In this document: piece after piece, positions 37,589 to 47,349 of the stretch
Layout: each line of letters opens with the position of its first letter
Numbering within the stretch: position 1 is the stretch's first letter
DNA from: Pseudomonas migulae NBRC 103157
GTDB lineage: Bacteria; Pseudomonadota; Gammaproteobacteria; Pseudomonadales; Pseudomonadaceae
Assembly (NCBI RefSeq): GCF_002091715.1
Contig: NZ_BDAG01000018.1
Location: 57,490 to 121,489, forward strand
Length of the DNA stretch: 64,000 nt
Direction of reading: 5' to 3'
Notes under the pieces: generated by a model
Database searches by the model: none
Told to the model about the DNA's origin: nothing
Seen by the model: the letters and a program-made list of their open reading frames with translations, nothing else
Position numbers and translations under genes: made by a program

Positions 37589-38735
37589 AGACGACCTCGA
37601 CATCGCGCTGGCTGGATTCGCGCGGGTTGGTCAGGATGCACGGGTCGTGCATGGCGTGTTGCGACAGGAACGGGATGTCTGTCGTGCTGACACCGTGCAA
37701 ACCGAGGGTTTCGTGAAAGCCGATGGCGTGTTTCAACGCGATCAGGTGCTCAACCAGACGCCCGCAGATCTGCCGGTGATTGAGGCCTCGGCAATCGATG
37801 CCGAACGTCTCGGCAATCACCTTGAACCGTTCCGGCGCGGAGCTGTAATTGAAGGCCACCACGTGCTCGACCAGCACCGCGTTACACAAGCCGTGCGGCA
37901 AGTCGAGAAAACCGCCAAGGCTGTGGGACATGGCGTGCACCGCGCCGAGGATCGCGTTGGAGAACGCCAGCCCGGCCTGCATGCTGCCGAGCATGATCTT
38001 CTCACGCAGGGCGATGTCGCTCGGGTTGGCGATCATCTGCACCAGGTTGCCGTTGATCAGGCGCATCGCTTCCAGCGCATGGGGGTCGGTCAAGGGACCG
38101 TGACCGGTGGACACGAAGGCTTCGATGGCATGCACCAACGCGTCGATACCGGTACAGGCCGACAGGAACGGGTCCATGCTCAGGGTGGTTTCCGGGTCGA
38201 TCAGCGACACGTCCGGCACCACTGCCTTACTGACGATGGAGAACTTCATGCGTTCTTGCTGGTTGGAAATGATCACGAACTGCGAGACATCCGCCGAGGT
38301 GCCCGCGGTGGTCGGAATCAGGATCAGCGGCGGGCTGGGCACGCGGATGGTATCGACGCCCTCGAACTCAAGGATGCTACGCCCGTGGGCGACGACGATG
38401 CCGATGCCTTTGCCGCAATCCATCGGGCTGCCGCCGCCGACCGCCACGATCACATCGCAGTGGTTTTCCTTGTACAGCTCGGCACCAAGCATGACTTCTT
38501 CAACCCGTGGGTTGGGCGAAACGTCGCTATACAGAAAGTAATCGATGCCCTGCGCTTGCAGGCTGGCCTCGACATCGGCGACCCAACCGGCGGCGATCAC
38601 GCCGGGATCGCTGACGACCAGGACCTTGCGGGCGCCAAAGGTCTTGGCGTAGTTGCCGACGTTATGCCGACAGCCGGCACCGAAGATGATTTCAGGGGAA
38701 ACGAATTTACGCAGCTGACTGAGACTCTGGCTCAT
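37572..38735 (-). CDS. ercA: Iron-containing alcohol dehydrogenase ErcA
   Basis: A 387-residue group III metal-dependent alcohol dehydrogenase. The nucleotide-binding GGGSPMDCGKG and the metal-ligand segments (SLIDPETTLS, HAMSHSLGGFLDLPHGLCNA) are clear. It matches P. aeruginosa ErcA (PA1991), needed for normal expression of the ethanol oxidation genes rather than for bulk catabolism. It overlaps ercS, so the pair is co-translated. A REP pair separates it from pqqE. Confidence 0.9.
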   Translation of the reverse strand: MSQSLSQLRKFVSPEIIFGAGCRHNVGNYAKTFGARKVLVVSDPGVIAAGWVADVEASLQAQGIDYFLYSDVSPNPRVEEVMLGAELYKENHCDVIVAVGGGSPMDCGKGIGIVVAHGRSILEFEGVDTIRVPSPPLILIPTTAGTSADVSQFVIISNQQERMKFSIVSKAVVPDVSLIDPETTLSMDPFLSACTGIDALVHAIEAFVSTGHGPLTDPHALEAMRLINGNLVQMIANPSDIALREKIMLGSMQAGLAFSNAILGAVHAMSHSLGGFLDLPHGLCNAVLVEHVVAFNYSSAPERFKVIAETFGIDCRGLNHRQICGRLVEHLIALKHAIGFHETLGLHGVSTTDIPFLSQHAMHDPCILTNPRESSQRDVEVVYGEAL

Positions 38736-38834
38736 TGGAAAGCCTGTTTTTTATTGTTTTGAAAGGTAAAGCCACACTAACCCATCCGGCTGTGAATGCA
38801 ATCAGACCAATGGCTGGTCCCTCCGCAGATCCTC

Positions 38835-38918
38835 TGTAGGAGCCGGCTTGCTGGCGATGGCGGCCGCAATGGCGATGCATGGCTCGCGGGCCTCATCGCC
38901 AGCAAGCCGGCTCCTACA
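38835..38918. repeat. REP pair upstream of ercA
   Basis: TGTAGGAGCCGGCTTGCTGG faces CATCGCCAGCAAGCCGGCTC then CTACA, between ercA and the pqqE 3' end. Confidence 0.9.
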
Positions 38919-38940
38919 AGGGGGGTGTGTGCAAGGTGGG

Positions 38941-40083
38941 CTATCCGCGATAGATCAGCCGCGATGCCTTCTCGTTACGTAACGTCAAATGTTCCATCCC
39001 CTGCCCCGGCGCATCGGCTTCCTCGCGTGCCTTGAGGATCACACCGTGGTGCGGCGACTTGCTGCACACCGGGTCGGCATTGGCGGCATCACCGGTCAGC
39101 ATGAACGCCTGGCAGCGGCAGCCGCCGAGGTCCTTGTGCTTTTCATCGCAGGAGCGGCACGGTTCCTTCATCCAGTCGTCGCCGCGAAAGCGGTTGAAAC
39201 CGAAGGAATCAGTCCAGATGTGCTCGATGCTGTGCTCGCGCACATTGGGAAACGTCACCGGTAATTGGCGGGCGCTATGACAGGGCAACGCCGTGCCGTC
39301 CGGGGTGATGTCGAGGAACAGATTGGCCCAGCCGTTCATGCAGGTCTTGGGGCGCTCTTCGTAATAATCCGGGGTGACGAAGATCAGCTTGCACGGATGG
39401 CCCTGCGCCTCGAGCCGTTGGCGATACTCATTGGTGATGCGCTCGGCGCGCTGTAATTGTTCGCGGGTCGGAAGCAGGCCCACGCGGTTGAGCTCGGCCC
39501 AACCATAGAACTGACACGTCGCCAGTTCGACGAAATCCGCTTCCAGCTCCAGGCACAAGTCGATGATCCGGTCGATGCGATCGATATTGTGCCGATGGGT
39601 AACGAAATTCAGCACCATCGGATAACCCTGGGCTTTCACCGCGCGGGCCATGGCGAGCTTCTGCGCGAACGCCTTGCGCGAGCCGGCGAGCATGTTGTTG
39701 ACCGCTTCGTCGGCAGCCTGGAAGCTGATCTGGATGTGGTCGAGCCCGGCGACCTTGAAATCCCGGACTTTCTGTTCGGTCAGGCCGATACCCGAGGTGA
39801 TCAGGTTGGTGTAGTAACCCATGTCCCGTGCGGCTTTGATCAATTGCGCCAGGTCCTGGCGCACCAACGGCTCGCCACCGGAAAAACCCAGTTGCGCAGC
39901 GCCCATTTCCCGCGCCTCACGGAACACGCGAATCCATTCTTCGGTACTCAATTCCGCGCCTTGTTGAGCGAAATCCAGCGGGTTGGAACAATAGGGGCAT
40001 TGCAGCGGACACCGATACGTCAGCTCCGCCAACAGCCACAGCGGTGGCCCCGGACGCGACTCATTCGATCCAGAATTGAGCAT
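38941..40083 (-). CDS. pqqE: PQQ biosynthesis radical SAM enzyme PqqE
   Basis: A 380-residue radical SAM enzyme that joins the Glu and Tyr side chains of PqqA. The SAM cluster is Cys25-x3-Cys29-x2-Cys32 (CPLQCPYC). The SPASM cysteines are in [47 protein letters not shown] and [10 protein letters not shown]. The ATG at 40083 overlaps pqqD by 23 bases; earlier starts in this frame run through pqqD. It is the last gene of the pqqABCDE group. Confidence 0.95.
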   Translation of the reverse strand: MLNSGSNESRPGPPLWLLAELTYRCPLQCPYCSNPLDFAQQGAELSTEEWIRVFREAREMGAAQLGFSGGEPLVRQDLAQLIKAARDMGYYTNLITSGIGLTEQKVRDFKVAGLDHIQISFQAADEAVNNMLAGSRKAFAQKLAMARAVKAQGYPMVLNFVTHRHNIDRIDRIIDLCLELEADFVELATCQFYGWAELNRVGLLPTREQLQRAERITNEYRQRLEAQGHPCKLIFVTPDYYEERPKTCMNGWANLFLDITPDGTALPCHSARQLPVTFPNVREHSIEHIWTDSFGFNRFRGDDWMKEPCRSCDEKHKDLGGCRCQAFMLTGDAANADPVCSKSPHHGVILKAREEADAPGQGMEHLTLRNEKASRLIYRG

Positions 40084-40333
40084 GGGCCACCTCCAGAAAC
40101 GCCAGCACATCCTCGTCGATCCCCGGCACACCGGGAAAACTCGCCGAGAGTAAATCGATGATCACCGCCACACTGCGCTGACCGTCCAGCAGATCGAGAA
40201 TCTGCCCGGCACTGGCGTTGAGTTTGATCATGCCTTCGGGGTACAGCAGCACATGACAGTCCTGACGCGGCTCCCACTGCAAGCGAAAACCCTGGCGCAA
40301 CGTGGGTGATTGCTCACGTTTGATCAGGCTCAC
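40061..40333 (-). CDS. pqqD: PQQ peptide chaperone PqqD
   Basis: A 90-residue carrier that binds the PqqA peptide and presents it to PqqE. The fold pattern runs [40 protein letters not shown], and a helical end ([20 protein letters not shown]). The start is GTG at 40333, whose bases overlap the pqqC TGA (GTGA), a classic coupled junction. Confidence 0.93.
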   Translation of the reverse strand: MSLIKREQSPTLRQGFRLQWEPRQDCHVLLYPEGMIKLNASAGQILDLLDGQRSVAVIIDLLSASFPGVPGIDEDVLAFLEVAHAQFWIE

Positions 40334-41082
40334 AGCGCGATCCCCCGGTGCCAGACGTGCTCGGTTGTCACCGTGTGATACGGCGGGCGTTCCAGCTCGT
40401 AGGCCATGCTCATGGCGTCGAGCATGCTCCACAGTACGTCGAGCTTGAACTGGAGGATTTCCAGCATCCGCTGTTGGCCTTCGACGGTGACGTAATGTGC
40501 CAGGGTGATGCGCAAACCGTGCTCGACATCACGCCGCGCCTGACTCAGGCGCGTGCGGAAATAGTCGTAGCCGGCGACGTCGATCCACGGGTAATGCGTT
40601 GGCCAGGCGTCGAGCCGTGATTGGTGGATCTGCGGTGCGAACAGCTCGGTCAGCGAACTGCTGGCCGCTTCCTGCCAGCAGGCGCGACGGGCGAAATTGA
40701 CGTAAGCGTCCACGGCGAAGCGTACGCCGGGCAATACCAGCTCCTGGGACAGGATCCGTTCACGGTCCAGACCCACTGCTTCACCGAGGCGCAGCCAGGC
40801 TTCGATTCCACCTTCGCTGCCAGGCACACCGTCGTGGTCGAGAATCCGTTGCAGCCATTCGCGGCGCACGTCGCGGTCCGGGCAGTTGGCCAGAATCGCG
40901 GCATCCTTGAGCGGAATGTTGATCTGGTAGTAGAAGCGGTTGGCGACCCAGCCCTGGATCTGCTCGCGAGTGGCGCGACCGGCGTACATGGCTTGGTGGA
41001 AGGGGTGGTGGATGTGGTAATAGGCGCCTTTTGCACGCAAGGCCTGCTCGAATTCGGTGGGGGTCATGGGCGTGTCGGTCAT
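40330..41082 (-). CDS. pqqC: Pyrroloquinoline-quinone synthase PqqC
   Basis: A 250-residue cofactorless oxidase with the haem-oxygenase-like helical fold. It performs the final ring closure and eight-electron oxidation to PQQ. Characteristic parts are [40 protein letters not shown] and [16 protein letters not shown]. The ATG at 41082 has GGAG seven bases upstream. A longer frame to 41202 runs through the REP pair and is not used. Confidence 0.95.
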   Translation of the reverse strand: MTDTPMTPTEFEQALRAKGAYYHIHHPFHQAMYAGRATREQIQGWVANRFYYQINIPLKDAAILANCPDRDVRREWLQRILDHDGVPGSEGGIEAWLRLGEAVGLDRERILSQELVLPGVRFAVDAYVNFARRACWQEAASSSLTELFAPQIHQSRLDAWPTHYPWIDVAGYDYFRTRLSQARRDVEHGLRITLAHYVTVEGQQRMLEILQFKLDVLWSMLDAMSMAYELERPPYHTVTTEHVWHRGIAL

Positions 41083-41121
41083 TGCGGGGCTCCGGGAAAG
41101 CTGCTGTGTCTGATCTGGCCT

Positions 41122-41195
41122 CATCGCTGGCAAGCCAGCTCCCACAGGTTTTGTGTACTCCGCAGAACCTTGTGGGAGCTGGCTTGCCAGCGATG
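41122..41195. repeat. REP pair inside the pqq operon (CTGGGAGCTGGCTTGCCAGCGATG type)
   Basis: CATCGCTGGCAAGCCAGCTC faces TGTGGGAGCTGGCTTGCCAG, in the 123-base gap between pqqB and pqqC. The core differs from the other REPs by AGCTGGC/GCCAGC. Confidence 0.88.
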
Positions 41196-41205
41196 GCGCC
41201 AACGG

Positions 41206-42120
41206 CTACAACTCAATACTCATGCCGTCATAGGCCACTTCGATCCCGCGTCGCTCCAGCAACGCCCGCTCAGCCGAGTCTTCATCGAGGATCGGATTGG
41301 TGTTGTTGATGTGGATCAGCACCTTGCGCTGGCGGCTGAAACCCTCAAGCACTTCAAGCATGCCGCCCGGTCCGCTTTGCGGCAGGTGGCCCATTTCACT
41401 GCCCAGGCTCTGGCCGACTTCACACACACGCATCTCGTCATCGCGCCACAACGTGCCGTCCAGCAACAAACAGTCGGCGCGTTGCATCCAGCTCGACACC
41501 TCATCGTCGATCTGGCCCAGGCCCGGCGCATAGAACAGCGACGCGCCAGTGCGCAGGTCTTCGATGAACAGGCCAATGGTGTCGCCCGGCTGTGGATTGC
41601 CACGATTGGGCGAATAAGGCGGCGCGTTGCTGACCAACGGAATCGCCCGAAACTGCAAATGCCTGCACGCCGCGATAGTGAACGGCTTGCGGTCCAGCCC
41701 CACGGGTTGCCACTGCAAACCGCCGTTCCAGTGTTTGAGCATGGTGAACAACGGGAAACCGCTACTCAGGTCTTCATGAACCCGCTCGGTGCACCACACT
41801 GAATGCGGGCAACCTTCGCGCAGGCTCAACAGGCCGGTGCAATGGTCGATCTGGCTGTCCATCAGGACCACGCCGGCAATCGCCGTGTCGCGCAAGCGGC
41901 GGGCCGGTTGCAGCGGCGCGAAACTCTCGAGTTGCGCGCGGATGTCCGGGGACGCATTGCACAGCACCCAGTCCACACCGTTGTCGCTCAGGGCAATGGA
42001 AGACTGCGTACGCCGTTGCGCCCGCAGACTGCCGCTGCGCAGACCGGCGCACTGGCGGCAATTGCAGTTCCATTGCGGAAAACCACCGCCAGCGGCGGAA
42101 CCGAGAACGCGAATGTGCAT
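41206..42120 (-). CDS. pqqB: PQQ biosynthesis protein PqqB
   Basis: A 304-residue metallo-beta-lactamase-fold protein proposed to hydroxylate the cross-linked tyrosine intermediate. [20 protein letters not shown] is the family's N-terminus. Cysteines of CNCRQC may bind structural zinc. The fold's ligands are modified ([17 protein letters not shown]), as usual for PqqB. The ATG at 42120 has GGAG eight bases upstream. It lies 55 bases after pqqA. Confidence 0.95.
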   Translation of the reverse strand: MHIRVLGSAAGGGFPQWNCNCRQCAGLRSGSLRAQRRTQSSIALSDNGVDWVLCNASPDIRAQLESFAPLQPARRLRDTAIAGVVLMDSQIDHCTGLLSLREGCPHSVWCTERVHEDLSSGFPLFTMLKHWNGGLQWQPVGLDRKPFTIAACRHLQFRAIPLVSNAPPYSPNRGNPQPGDTIGLFIEDLRTGASLFYAPGLGQIDDEVSSWMQRADCLLLDGTLWRDDEMRVCEVGQSLGSEMGHLPQSGPGGMLEVLEGFSRQRKVLIHINNTNPILDEDSAERALLERRGIEVAYDGMSIEL

Positions 42121-42175
42121 GGGCAATGCTCCAGAAGGCAGGCCCGGCCAACGCAGCGGCTGGCCGGGTGCACGA

Positions 42176-42247
42176 TCAGCGGTTGGCGAAATACATCGTT
42201 ACTTCGAAGCCAATGCGCAGATCGGTAAACGCGGGTTTAGTCCACAT
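42176..42247 (-). CDS. pqqA: PQQ precursor peptide PqqA
   Basis: A 23-residue peptide too short for usual gene finding. It starts [19 protein letters not shown] and ends FANR. Glu15 and Tyr19, spaced E-V-T-M-Y, are the two residues fused into PQQ. GAGGA stands seven bases before the ATG at 42247. It is the first gene of pqqABCDE. No pqqF protease gene is present in the window. Confidence 0.95.
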   Translation of the reverse strand: MWTKPAFTDLRIGFEVTMYFANR

Positions 42248-42378
42248 GGGTCAATCCTCTTCTTGTGCCGGACGATTCCGGTAAAGCCATTAATGCACGG
42301 GGCGGCAGGCGCCCGAATGCTACTTTGGAAGGAGGTTGTGGGTGCGTTGGTAGGGGGTTGGCAGATGCACAAAACCAA

Positions 42379-42468
42379 TGTGGGAGCGGGCTTGCTCGCG
42401 AAAGCAGTGTGTCAGTCAGCGTACAGGTCGACTGACACACCGCATTCGCAAGCAAGCCCGCTCCCACA
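42379..42468. repeat. REP pair with inner TGTGTCAGTCA hairpin
   Basis: TGTGGGAGCGGGCTTGCTCG faces GCAAGCAAGCCCGCTCCCAC. The spacer itself is an inverted repeat (TGTGTCAGTC and GACTGACACA). It lies between exaC and pqqA. Confidence 0.88.
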
Positions 42469-42493
42469 GGGGGATACGGTGTGTTGGCGGAAG

Positions 42494-44014
42494 TTAGAAG
42501 AACCCGAGCGGATTGATGTCGTAGCTCACCAGCAGGTTTTTGGTCTGCTGATAGTGGTCGAGCATCATCTTGTGGTTTTCACGACCGACACCGGATTTCT
42601 TGTAGCCGCCGAACGCAGCGTGCGCCGGGTACAGGTGGTAGCAGTTGGTCCAGACACGCCCGGCCTTGATCGCCCGGCCCATGCGGTACGCACGGTTGAT
42701 GTCGCGGGTCCACAGGCCGGCGCCGAGGCCGAATTCGCTGTCGTTGGCAATCGCCAGGGCTTCGGCTTCGTCCTTGAATGTGGTGATGCCCACCACCGGG
42801 CCGAAGATTTCTTCCTGGAACACGCGCATCTTGTTGTGGCCCTTGAGCAGGGTCGGCTGGATGTAGTAACCCGTCGACAGGTCACCCTCCAGGCGTTCGG
42901 CCGCCCCGCCGGTGAGCAGCTCGGCGCCCTCCTCCTGGGCAATTTTCAAGTACGAGAGGATCTTGTCGTATTGCTGCTCGGACGCCTGGGCGCCGACCAT
43001 GGTTTCGGTGTCCAGCGGGTTGCCGCGCTTGATCTTGACGATCTTCTGCATCACCACTTTCATGAAGTCGTCGTAGATCGATTCCTGCACCAGGGCGCGG
43101 GACGGACAGGTGCAGACTTCGCCCTGGTTGAAGAACGCCAGCACCAGGCCTTCGGCGGCTTTCTCGATGAACTGCGGCTCGGCGTTCATGATGTCTTCGA
43201 AGAAAATGTTCGGCGACTTGCCGCCCAGTTCAACGGTGCTCGGAATAATGTTCTCGGCCGCGCATTTCATGATGTGCGCACCAATCGGGGTGGAACCGGT
43301 GAAGGCAATCTTGGCGATGCGCTTGCTGGTGGCCAGTGCTTCACCGGCTTCGCGACCGAAACCTTGCACGATGTTCAACACACCGGCCGGCAGCAGATCG
43401 GCGATCAGTTCGGCGAAGATCATGATCGACAACGGCGTCTGCTCTGCAGGCTTGAGCACGATGCAGTTACCGGCGGCCAGGGCCGGGGCGAGTTTCCACG
43501 CGGCCATCAGCAGCGGGAAGTTCCACGGGATGATCTGCCCGACTACGCCCAATGGTTCGTGGAAATGGTAGGCGGTGGTCAGCTCGTTGATCTCGGCGGC
43601 GCCGCCTTCCTGCGCGCGGATGCACCCGGCGAAATAGCGGAAATGATCGGCGGCCAGCGGCACGTCGGCGTTCAGGGTTTCGCGCACGGCCTTGCCGTTG
43701 TCCCAGGTTTCGGTGACGGCGAGGATTTCCAGATTCTCCTCGATGCGGTCGGCGATTTTCAGCAGCACCCGCGAGCGGTCCTGCGCCGAGGTCTTGCCCC
43801 AGGCATCGGCTGCGGCGTGAGCGGCGTCGAGGGCCTTGTCGATGTCGGCGGCGCTGGAGCGCGGGAACTCGGCGATCACTTCACCGGTGACCGGCGAGGT
43901 GTTAGTGAAGTATTCGCCATTGACCGGCGCGACGAACTCGCCGCCGATGAAGTTGCCGTAGCGCGCCTTGAACGTGACGACGGCGCCTGGTGTTCCGGGT
44001 TGTGCGTAGATCAT
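42494..44014 (-). CDS. exaC: NAD-dependent aldehyde dehydrogenase ExaC/PedI
   Basis: A 506-residue aldehyde dehydrogenase that oxidises acetaldehyde and other aldehydes made by the PQQ enzymes. The cofactor region is [20 protein letters not shown]. The general base Glu262 is in VELGGKSPN and the nucleophile Cys301 is in [11 protein letters not shown]. The ATG at 44014 has AGAGG six bases upstream. It sits between pedH and the pqq genes, the P. putida/P. aeruginosa order. Confidence 0.93.
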   Translation of the reverse strand: MIYAQPGTPGAVVTFKARYGNFIGGEFVAPVNGEYFTNTSPVTGEVIAEFPRSSAADIDKALDAAHAAADAWGKTSAQDRSRVLLKIADRIEENLEILAVTETWDNGKAVRETLNADVPLAADHFRYFAGCIRAQEGGAAEINELTTAYHFHEPLGVVGQIIPWNFPLLMAAWKLAPALAAGNCIVLKPAEQTPLSIMIFAELIADLLPAGVLNIVQGFGREAGEALATSKRIAKIAFTGSTPIGAHIMKCAAENIIPSTVELGGKSPNIFFEDIMNAEPQFIEKAAEGLVLAFFNQGEVCTCPSRALVQESIYDDFMKVVMQKIVKIKRGNPLDTETMVGAQASEQQYDKILSYLKIAQEEGAELLTGGAAERLEGDLSTGYYIQPTLLKGHNKMRVFQEEIFGPVVGITTFKDEAEALAIANDSEFGLGAGLWTRDINRAYRMGRAIKAGRVWTNCYHLYPAHAAFGGYKKSGVGRENHKMMLDHYQQTKNLLVSYDINPLGFF

Positions 44015-44151
44015 GGTGAGCCTCTGTCTGGGTCGATGCCTGTCGGGCAAACAGGCGATGAACCGATAGTAGAGAGCCCCGCGTGCTGAACGAATGCGCC
44101 GTTGGCAGGGGGGTTCTCGTTATTTGGTCGTAGGTTTCACACAAATCCCAA

Positions 44152-44239
44152 TGTGTGCGGGCTTGCTCGCGAAGGCGGTACGGCAGTCAATCAATGTGTT
44201 GAATGTGAAGCCGCTTTCGCGAGCAAGCCCGCTCCCACA
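44152..44239. repeat. REP pair between pedH and exaC
   Basis: TGTGTGCGGGCTTGCTCGCG (degenerate first base block) faces CGCGAGCAAGCCCGCTCCCA. Confidence 0.85.
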
Positions 44240-44262
44240 GGGGTTATGCGCTTGACTCAACG

Positions 44263-46038
44263 TTAGTGCTTGGCTACGAGGTCTTTCGGCAATTTGAAGG
44301 TCCAGAGCATGCCGCCCTGGTTGAAGTCCTTGACGCGCTTGGCCACTTCGCCGCCCCACAGCGGCACGGCGCCACCCCAACCGGACAGGACCGAGACGTA
44401 CTGTTCGCCGTCCATTTCCCAGGTCACGGGCGAACCCAGCACGCCGGAGCCGGTCTGGAACTCCCAGACCTTCTCGCCGGTCTTGGCGTTGAACGCCTGC
44501 AGGAAACCTTCCGGCGTACCGGTGAACACCAGGTTACCCTTGGTGGTCAGCACCCCGCCCCACAGCGGCGCGAAGTTTTTGTGGCGCCAGACTTCCTTGC
44601 CGGTTTTCGGGTCGATGGCGCGCAACACGCCGATGTAGTCTTCGTTCAACGGCTTGATGGTGAAACCGGCACCGAGGAACGCCGCGCCTTTCTTGTAGGC
44701 GATGCCCTCGTTCCAGATGTCCATGCCCCATTCGTTGGACGGCACGTAGAACAGCCCGGTGTCCTTGTTGTAGGCCATCGGCATCCAGTTTTTCGCGCCG
44801 AGAAACGCCGGGGCGACAAACACCGAACTGCCTTTGGCTTCCGTGCCCGGTGCGCCGGGACGGCTGGCTTCGTTGTAGATCGGCCGCCCCTCTTTATCGA
44901 GGCCGGTGGCCCAAGTGATCTTGTCCACGAACGGGAAGCCACGGATGAACTTGCCGTTGGTGCGGTCCAGCACATAGAAGAAACCGTTACGGTCGGCGGT
45001 TGCCGCTGCTTTGATTTCTTTACCGCCTTCGGTGTAGTTGAACGAGACCAGCTCGTTCACGCCGTCATAGTCCCAACCGTCGTGAGGCGTGCTCTGGAAG
45101 TGCCATTTGATCGTGCCGTCGTCCGGGTTCAGCGCCAGACGCGACGATGAATAAAGGTTGTCGCCAGGACGCAGGTGCGAGTTCCATGGCGCCGGGTTGC
45201 CGGTACCGAACAGCAGCAGATTGGTTTCCGGGTCGTAGTAACCGCCAAGCCAGGGCGCCGCGCCGCCGGTTTTCCAGAGATCGCCTGGCCAGGTCTTGCC
45301 CGCTTCGCCACCGGAAATGCCGTTCTCCACCGCCTTGCCGTTCTTGTAGACGTAGCCCATGTGGCCTTCGACGGTTGGACGACTCCACAGCAGGTCGCCG
45401 TTTTTCGGGTCGTAGGCTTCGATCTTGCCGACCACCCCGAACTCGCCACCGGCCACGCCGGTAATCAGTTTGCCGTTGATCACCAAGGGGGCGGCGCTGA
45501 TCGAATAGCCTTCCTTGTGGTCGGCGACTTTCTTGCTCCAGACGACTTTGCCGGTGTCTTTGTTCAGGGCCACGAGTTTGGCGTCGAGGGTGCCGAAGAA
45601 CACCAGGTCGCCGTACAGCGCCACGCCCCGGTTGATCACGTCGCAGCACGGGCGGATGTCATCGGGCAGGCGCGCATCGTATTGCCAGAGCTTCTTGCCG
45701 GTGCGCGCGTCCACCGCAAACACCCGCGAGTAGGAACCGGTCATGTACATCACGCCGTCCTTGATCATCGGCTGCGCTTGCTGACCGCGTTGTTTTTCGC
45801 CGCCGAAGGAGAACGCCCAGACCGGCCGCAAGTCCTTCACGTTGTTGACGTTGAGGGTGTCGAGCGGGCTGTAGCGCTGACCCTGGACGCCCAGACCGTT
45901 GGTGACGATCTGCTCCGGGTTCTTGGGGTCCTGGAGAATGTCCTGGTCGGTGACGGCGGCCAATGCCGTGCCGGACAACAGCATGGCACTGAGCAACAGG
46001 CTCAAGACGAAGGGTTGGCGACGTGCGGGTTGGGTCAT
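44263..46038 (-). CDS. pedH: Lanthanide-type PQQ alcohol dehydrogenase PedH
   Basis: A 591-residue periplasmic quinoprotein with a signal peptide ([19 protein letters not shown]). Metal and PQQ residues are visible: vicinal Cys131-Cys132 (RPCCDV), Glu199 (GGEFG), Asn281 (GNPAPWN) and catalytic Asp323 in GWDYDG. The residue two places on is Asp325; this extra Asp is the mark of lanthanide-dependent enzymes such as PedH and XoxF. It should oxidise primary alcohols and aldehydes when light lanthanides are available. Its product feeds ExaC next door and its electrons go to the PedF cytochrome. Confidence 0.93.
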   Translation of the reverse strand: MTQPARRQPFVLSLLLSAMLLSGTALAAVTDQDILQDPKNPEQIVTNGLGVQGQRYSPLDTLNVNNVKDLRPVWAFSFGGEKQRGQQAQPMIKDGVMYMTGSYSRVFAVDARTGKKLWQYDARLPDDIRPCCDVINRGVALYGDLVFFGTLDAKLVALNKDTGKVVWSKKVADHKEGYSISAAPLVINGKLITGVAGGEFGVVGKIEAYDPKNGDLLWSRPTVEGHMGYVYKNGKAVENGISGGEAGKTWPGDLWKTGGAAPWLGGYYDPETNLLLFGTGNPAPWNSHLRPGDNLYSSSRLALNPDDGTIKWHFQSTPHDGWDYDGVNELVSFNYTEGGKEIKAAATADRNGFFYVLDRTNGKFIRGFPFVDKITWATGLDKEGRPIYNEASRPGAPGTEAKGSSVFVAPAFLGAKNWMPMAYNKDTGLFYVPSNEWGMDIWNEGIAYKKGAAFLGAGFTIKPLNEDYIGVLRAIDPKTGKEVWRHKNFAPLWGGVLTTKGNLVFTGTPEGFLQAFNAKTGEKVWEFQTGSGVLGSPVTWEMDGEQYVSVLSGWGGAVPLWGGEVAKRVKDFNQGGMLWTFKLPKDLVAKH

Positions 46039-46400
46039 GACGGCTGCCTCTGCGGTTTTTGTTATACCCGGGAAATTTTCCCGGTCTGGTGCAGATTCTT
46101 GGGCGCCGCCGCCCTTCCAACAATTGCCCGCAGTGCTGAGATTGCTAGTTCCTTAGTAGCGGGTCGGAGGAGATAAACACCGAATGCGTGATCAACACAA
46201 ACCTGTAGGAGCCGGCTCGCTGGCGATTCATGCGACGCGGTGTGTCTGACAGATCGCGGCGTCTGGATCACCAGCAAGCCGGCGCCTACAGGTTTTGCGT
46301 TACCCCGATCTCGAGATCCGTAGGAGCCGGCTTGCTGGCGATCGGGACGGCGTGGTGCATCAGACAGACCGCTGCGTCTGGATCGCCAGCAAGCCGGCTC
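46039..46400. other. pedH upstream region with two tandem REP pairs
   Basis: A 362-base gap. The 165 bases next to pedH must hold its promoter, but no convincing -35/-10 pair stands out. The distal part is filled by two adjacent REP pairs whose spacers are alike. Confidence 0.5.
46203..46290. repeat. REP pair, first of a tandem
   Basis: TGTAGGAGCCGGCTCGCTGG faces CACCAGCAAGCCGGCGCCTA. The spacer has GCGGTGTGTCTGACAGATCG and GCGTCTGGAT. Confidence 0.88.
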
Positions 46401-46405
46401 CTACA
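46320..46405. repeat. REP pair, second of a tandem, overlapping a stop codon
   Basis: GTAGGAGCCGGCTTGCTGGC faces GCCAGCAAGCCGGCTCCTAC. Its spacer shares GCGTCTGGATC with the neighbouring pair. The TAG stop of the metallohydrolase gene (46401-46403) is part of the right REP unit. Confidence 0.88.
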
Positions 46406-47333
46406 GGTTTGAGTCAACGCGCTTCATTTGTGTGCGTTCGTAGCGCGGGTAGAGATGACTGACGCTGCGGATCAGTTCGTAGCGGCTCAGGCTGATCGCC
46501 GCGAACCGTTCAGGTATGGGGCTGCGGATCATCTCGCCCATTTCGCTGCCATTGGCCGCGCCGTCACGCATCAGCTGATCGAGCCAGCCAAGGTAGTCGC
46601 GCATTTGCTCGAAGGGTTTTGTGTCCGTGGCCAGCGGTCCATGGCCGGGCACAATCATTGTCCACGGCAAGCCTTGCAGCGTCGCAATGTCCGCCAGCCA
46701 CACCGACAACCCCGGACTGTTGGGCGTGGTCAGCGCCCGTTGGTAAAACACCAGATCCCCGGCAAACAGCACGCCGGTTTTCTGGTCGAGAATAGCCAGA
46801 TCAGCGCCAGTGTGCCCACCCAGGCTCAGCAGGCGCAGATCGTGATTCCCAAAAGTTCGCACGCCCGATGTCAGCGTCTCGGTCGGCAACACCACTTCGG
46901 TGCCACGCATCCAGTCACCCACCAGTCGGTACATGTTCTCGGCCATGGCATCGCCCTGTTGCCCAAGCAACTCAATTGTGCCGGCCAACGCGCCGATCGG
47001 CACGTCACTGAAGGCTTGATTACCCAGCACATGGTCCGGGTGATGGTGTGTCAGCAACACCTGGATCACCGGTTTGTCGGTGGTCGCGGCGATGGCTTTG
47101 CGCATCGCTTCGCCGTAACGCTTCGACGGCCCGGTATCAATCACCACCACACCGCGCTCAGTCACGATGAATGCGGTGTTGACGATGTTGCCACCGTTGC
47201 CCTTGGCGAAATTATCGGTGCTGCCTTCCAGTAGCCAGGTGTCTGCAGCGATCTGCCGGGGCTTGAGTGAATAGTCGAGATCGGCCAGCGCAGGAAGGCT
47301 CAGGCTCATGAACAACAGCAGCATCCAGTGCAT
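46401..47333 (-). CDS. Quinoprotein-associated zinc metallohydrolase (MBL fold)
   Basis: A 310-residue metallo-beta-lactamase-fold protein with a signal peptide (HWMLLLFMSLSLPALADLD). The zinc motif is His96-x-His98-x-Asp100-His101 (THHHPDH), with later ligands in LGGHTGADLA, FAGDLVFYQ and VPGHGPLA. It belongs to the SoxH-related family found with PQQ dehydrogenases. The ATG at 47333 has AAAGGAG six bases upstream, so earlier in-frame ATGs are rejected. It follows the SoxYZ-like gene after 16 bases. The substrate is unknown; a sulfur-linked relay is only inferred from the partners. Confidence 0.87.
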   Translation of the reverse strand: MHWMLLLFMSLSLPALADLDYSLKPRQIAADTWLLEGSTDNFAKGNGGNIVNTAFIVTERGVVVIDTGPSKRYGEAMRKAIAATTDKPVIQVLLTHHHPDHVLGNQAFSDVPIGALAGTIELLGQQGDAMAENMYRLVGDWMRGTEVVLPTETLTSGVRTFGNHDLRLLSLGGHTGADLAILDQKTGVLFAGDLVFYQRALTTPNSPGLSVWLADIATLQGLPWTMIVPGHGPLATDTKPFEQMRDYLGWLDQLMRDGAANGSEMGEMIRSPIPERFAAISLSRYELIRSVSHLYPRYERTQMKRVDSNL

Positions 47334-47349
47334 CACGCGCTCCTTTGAG

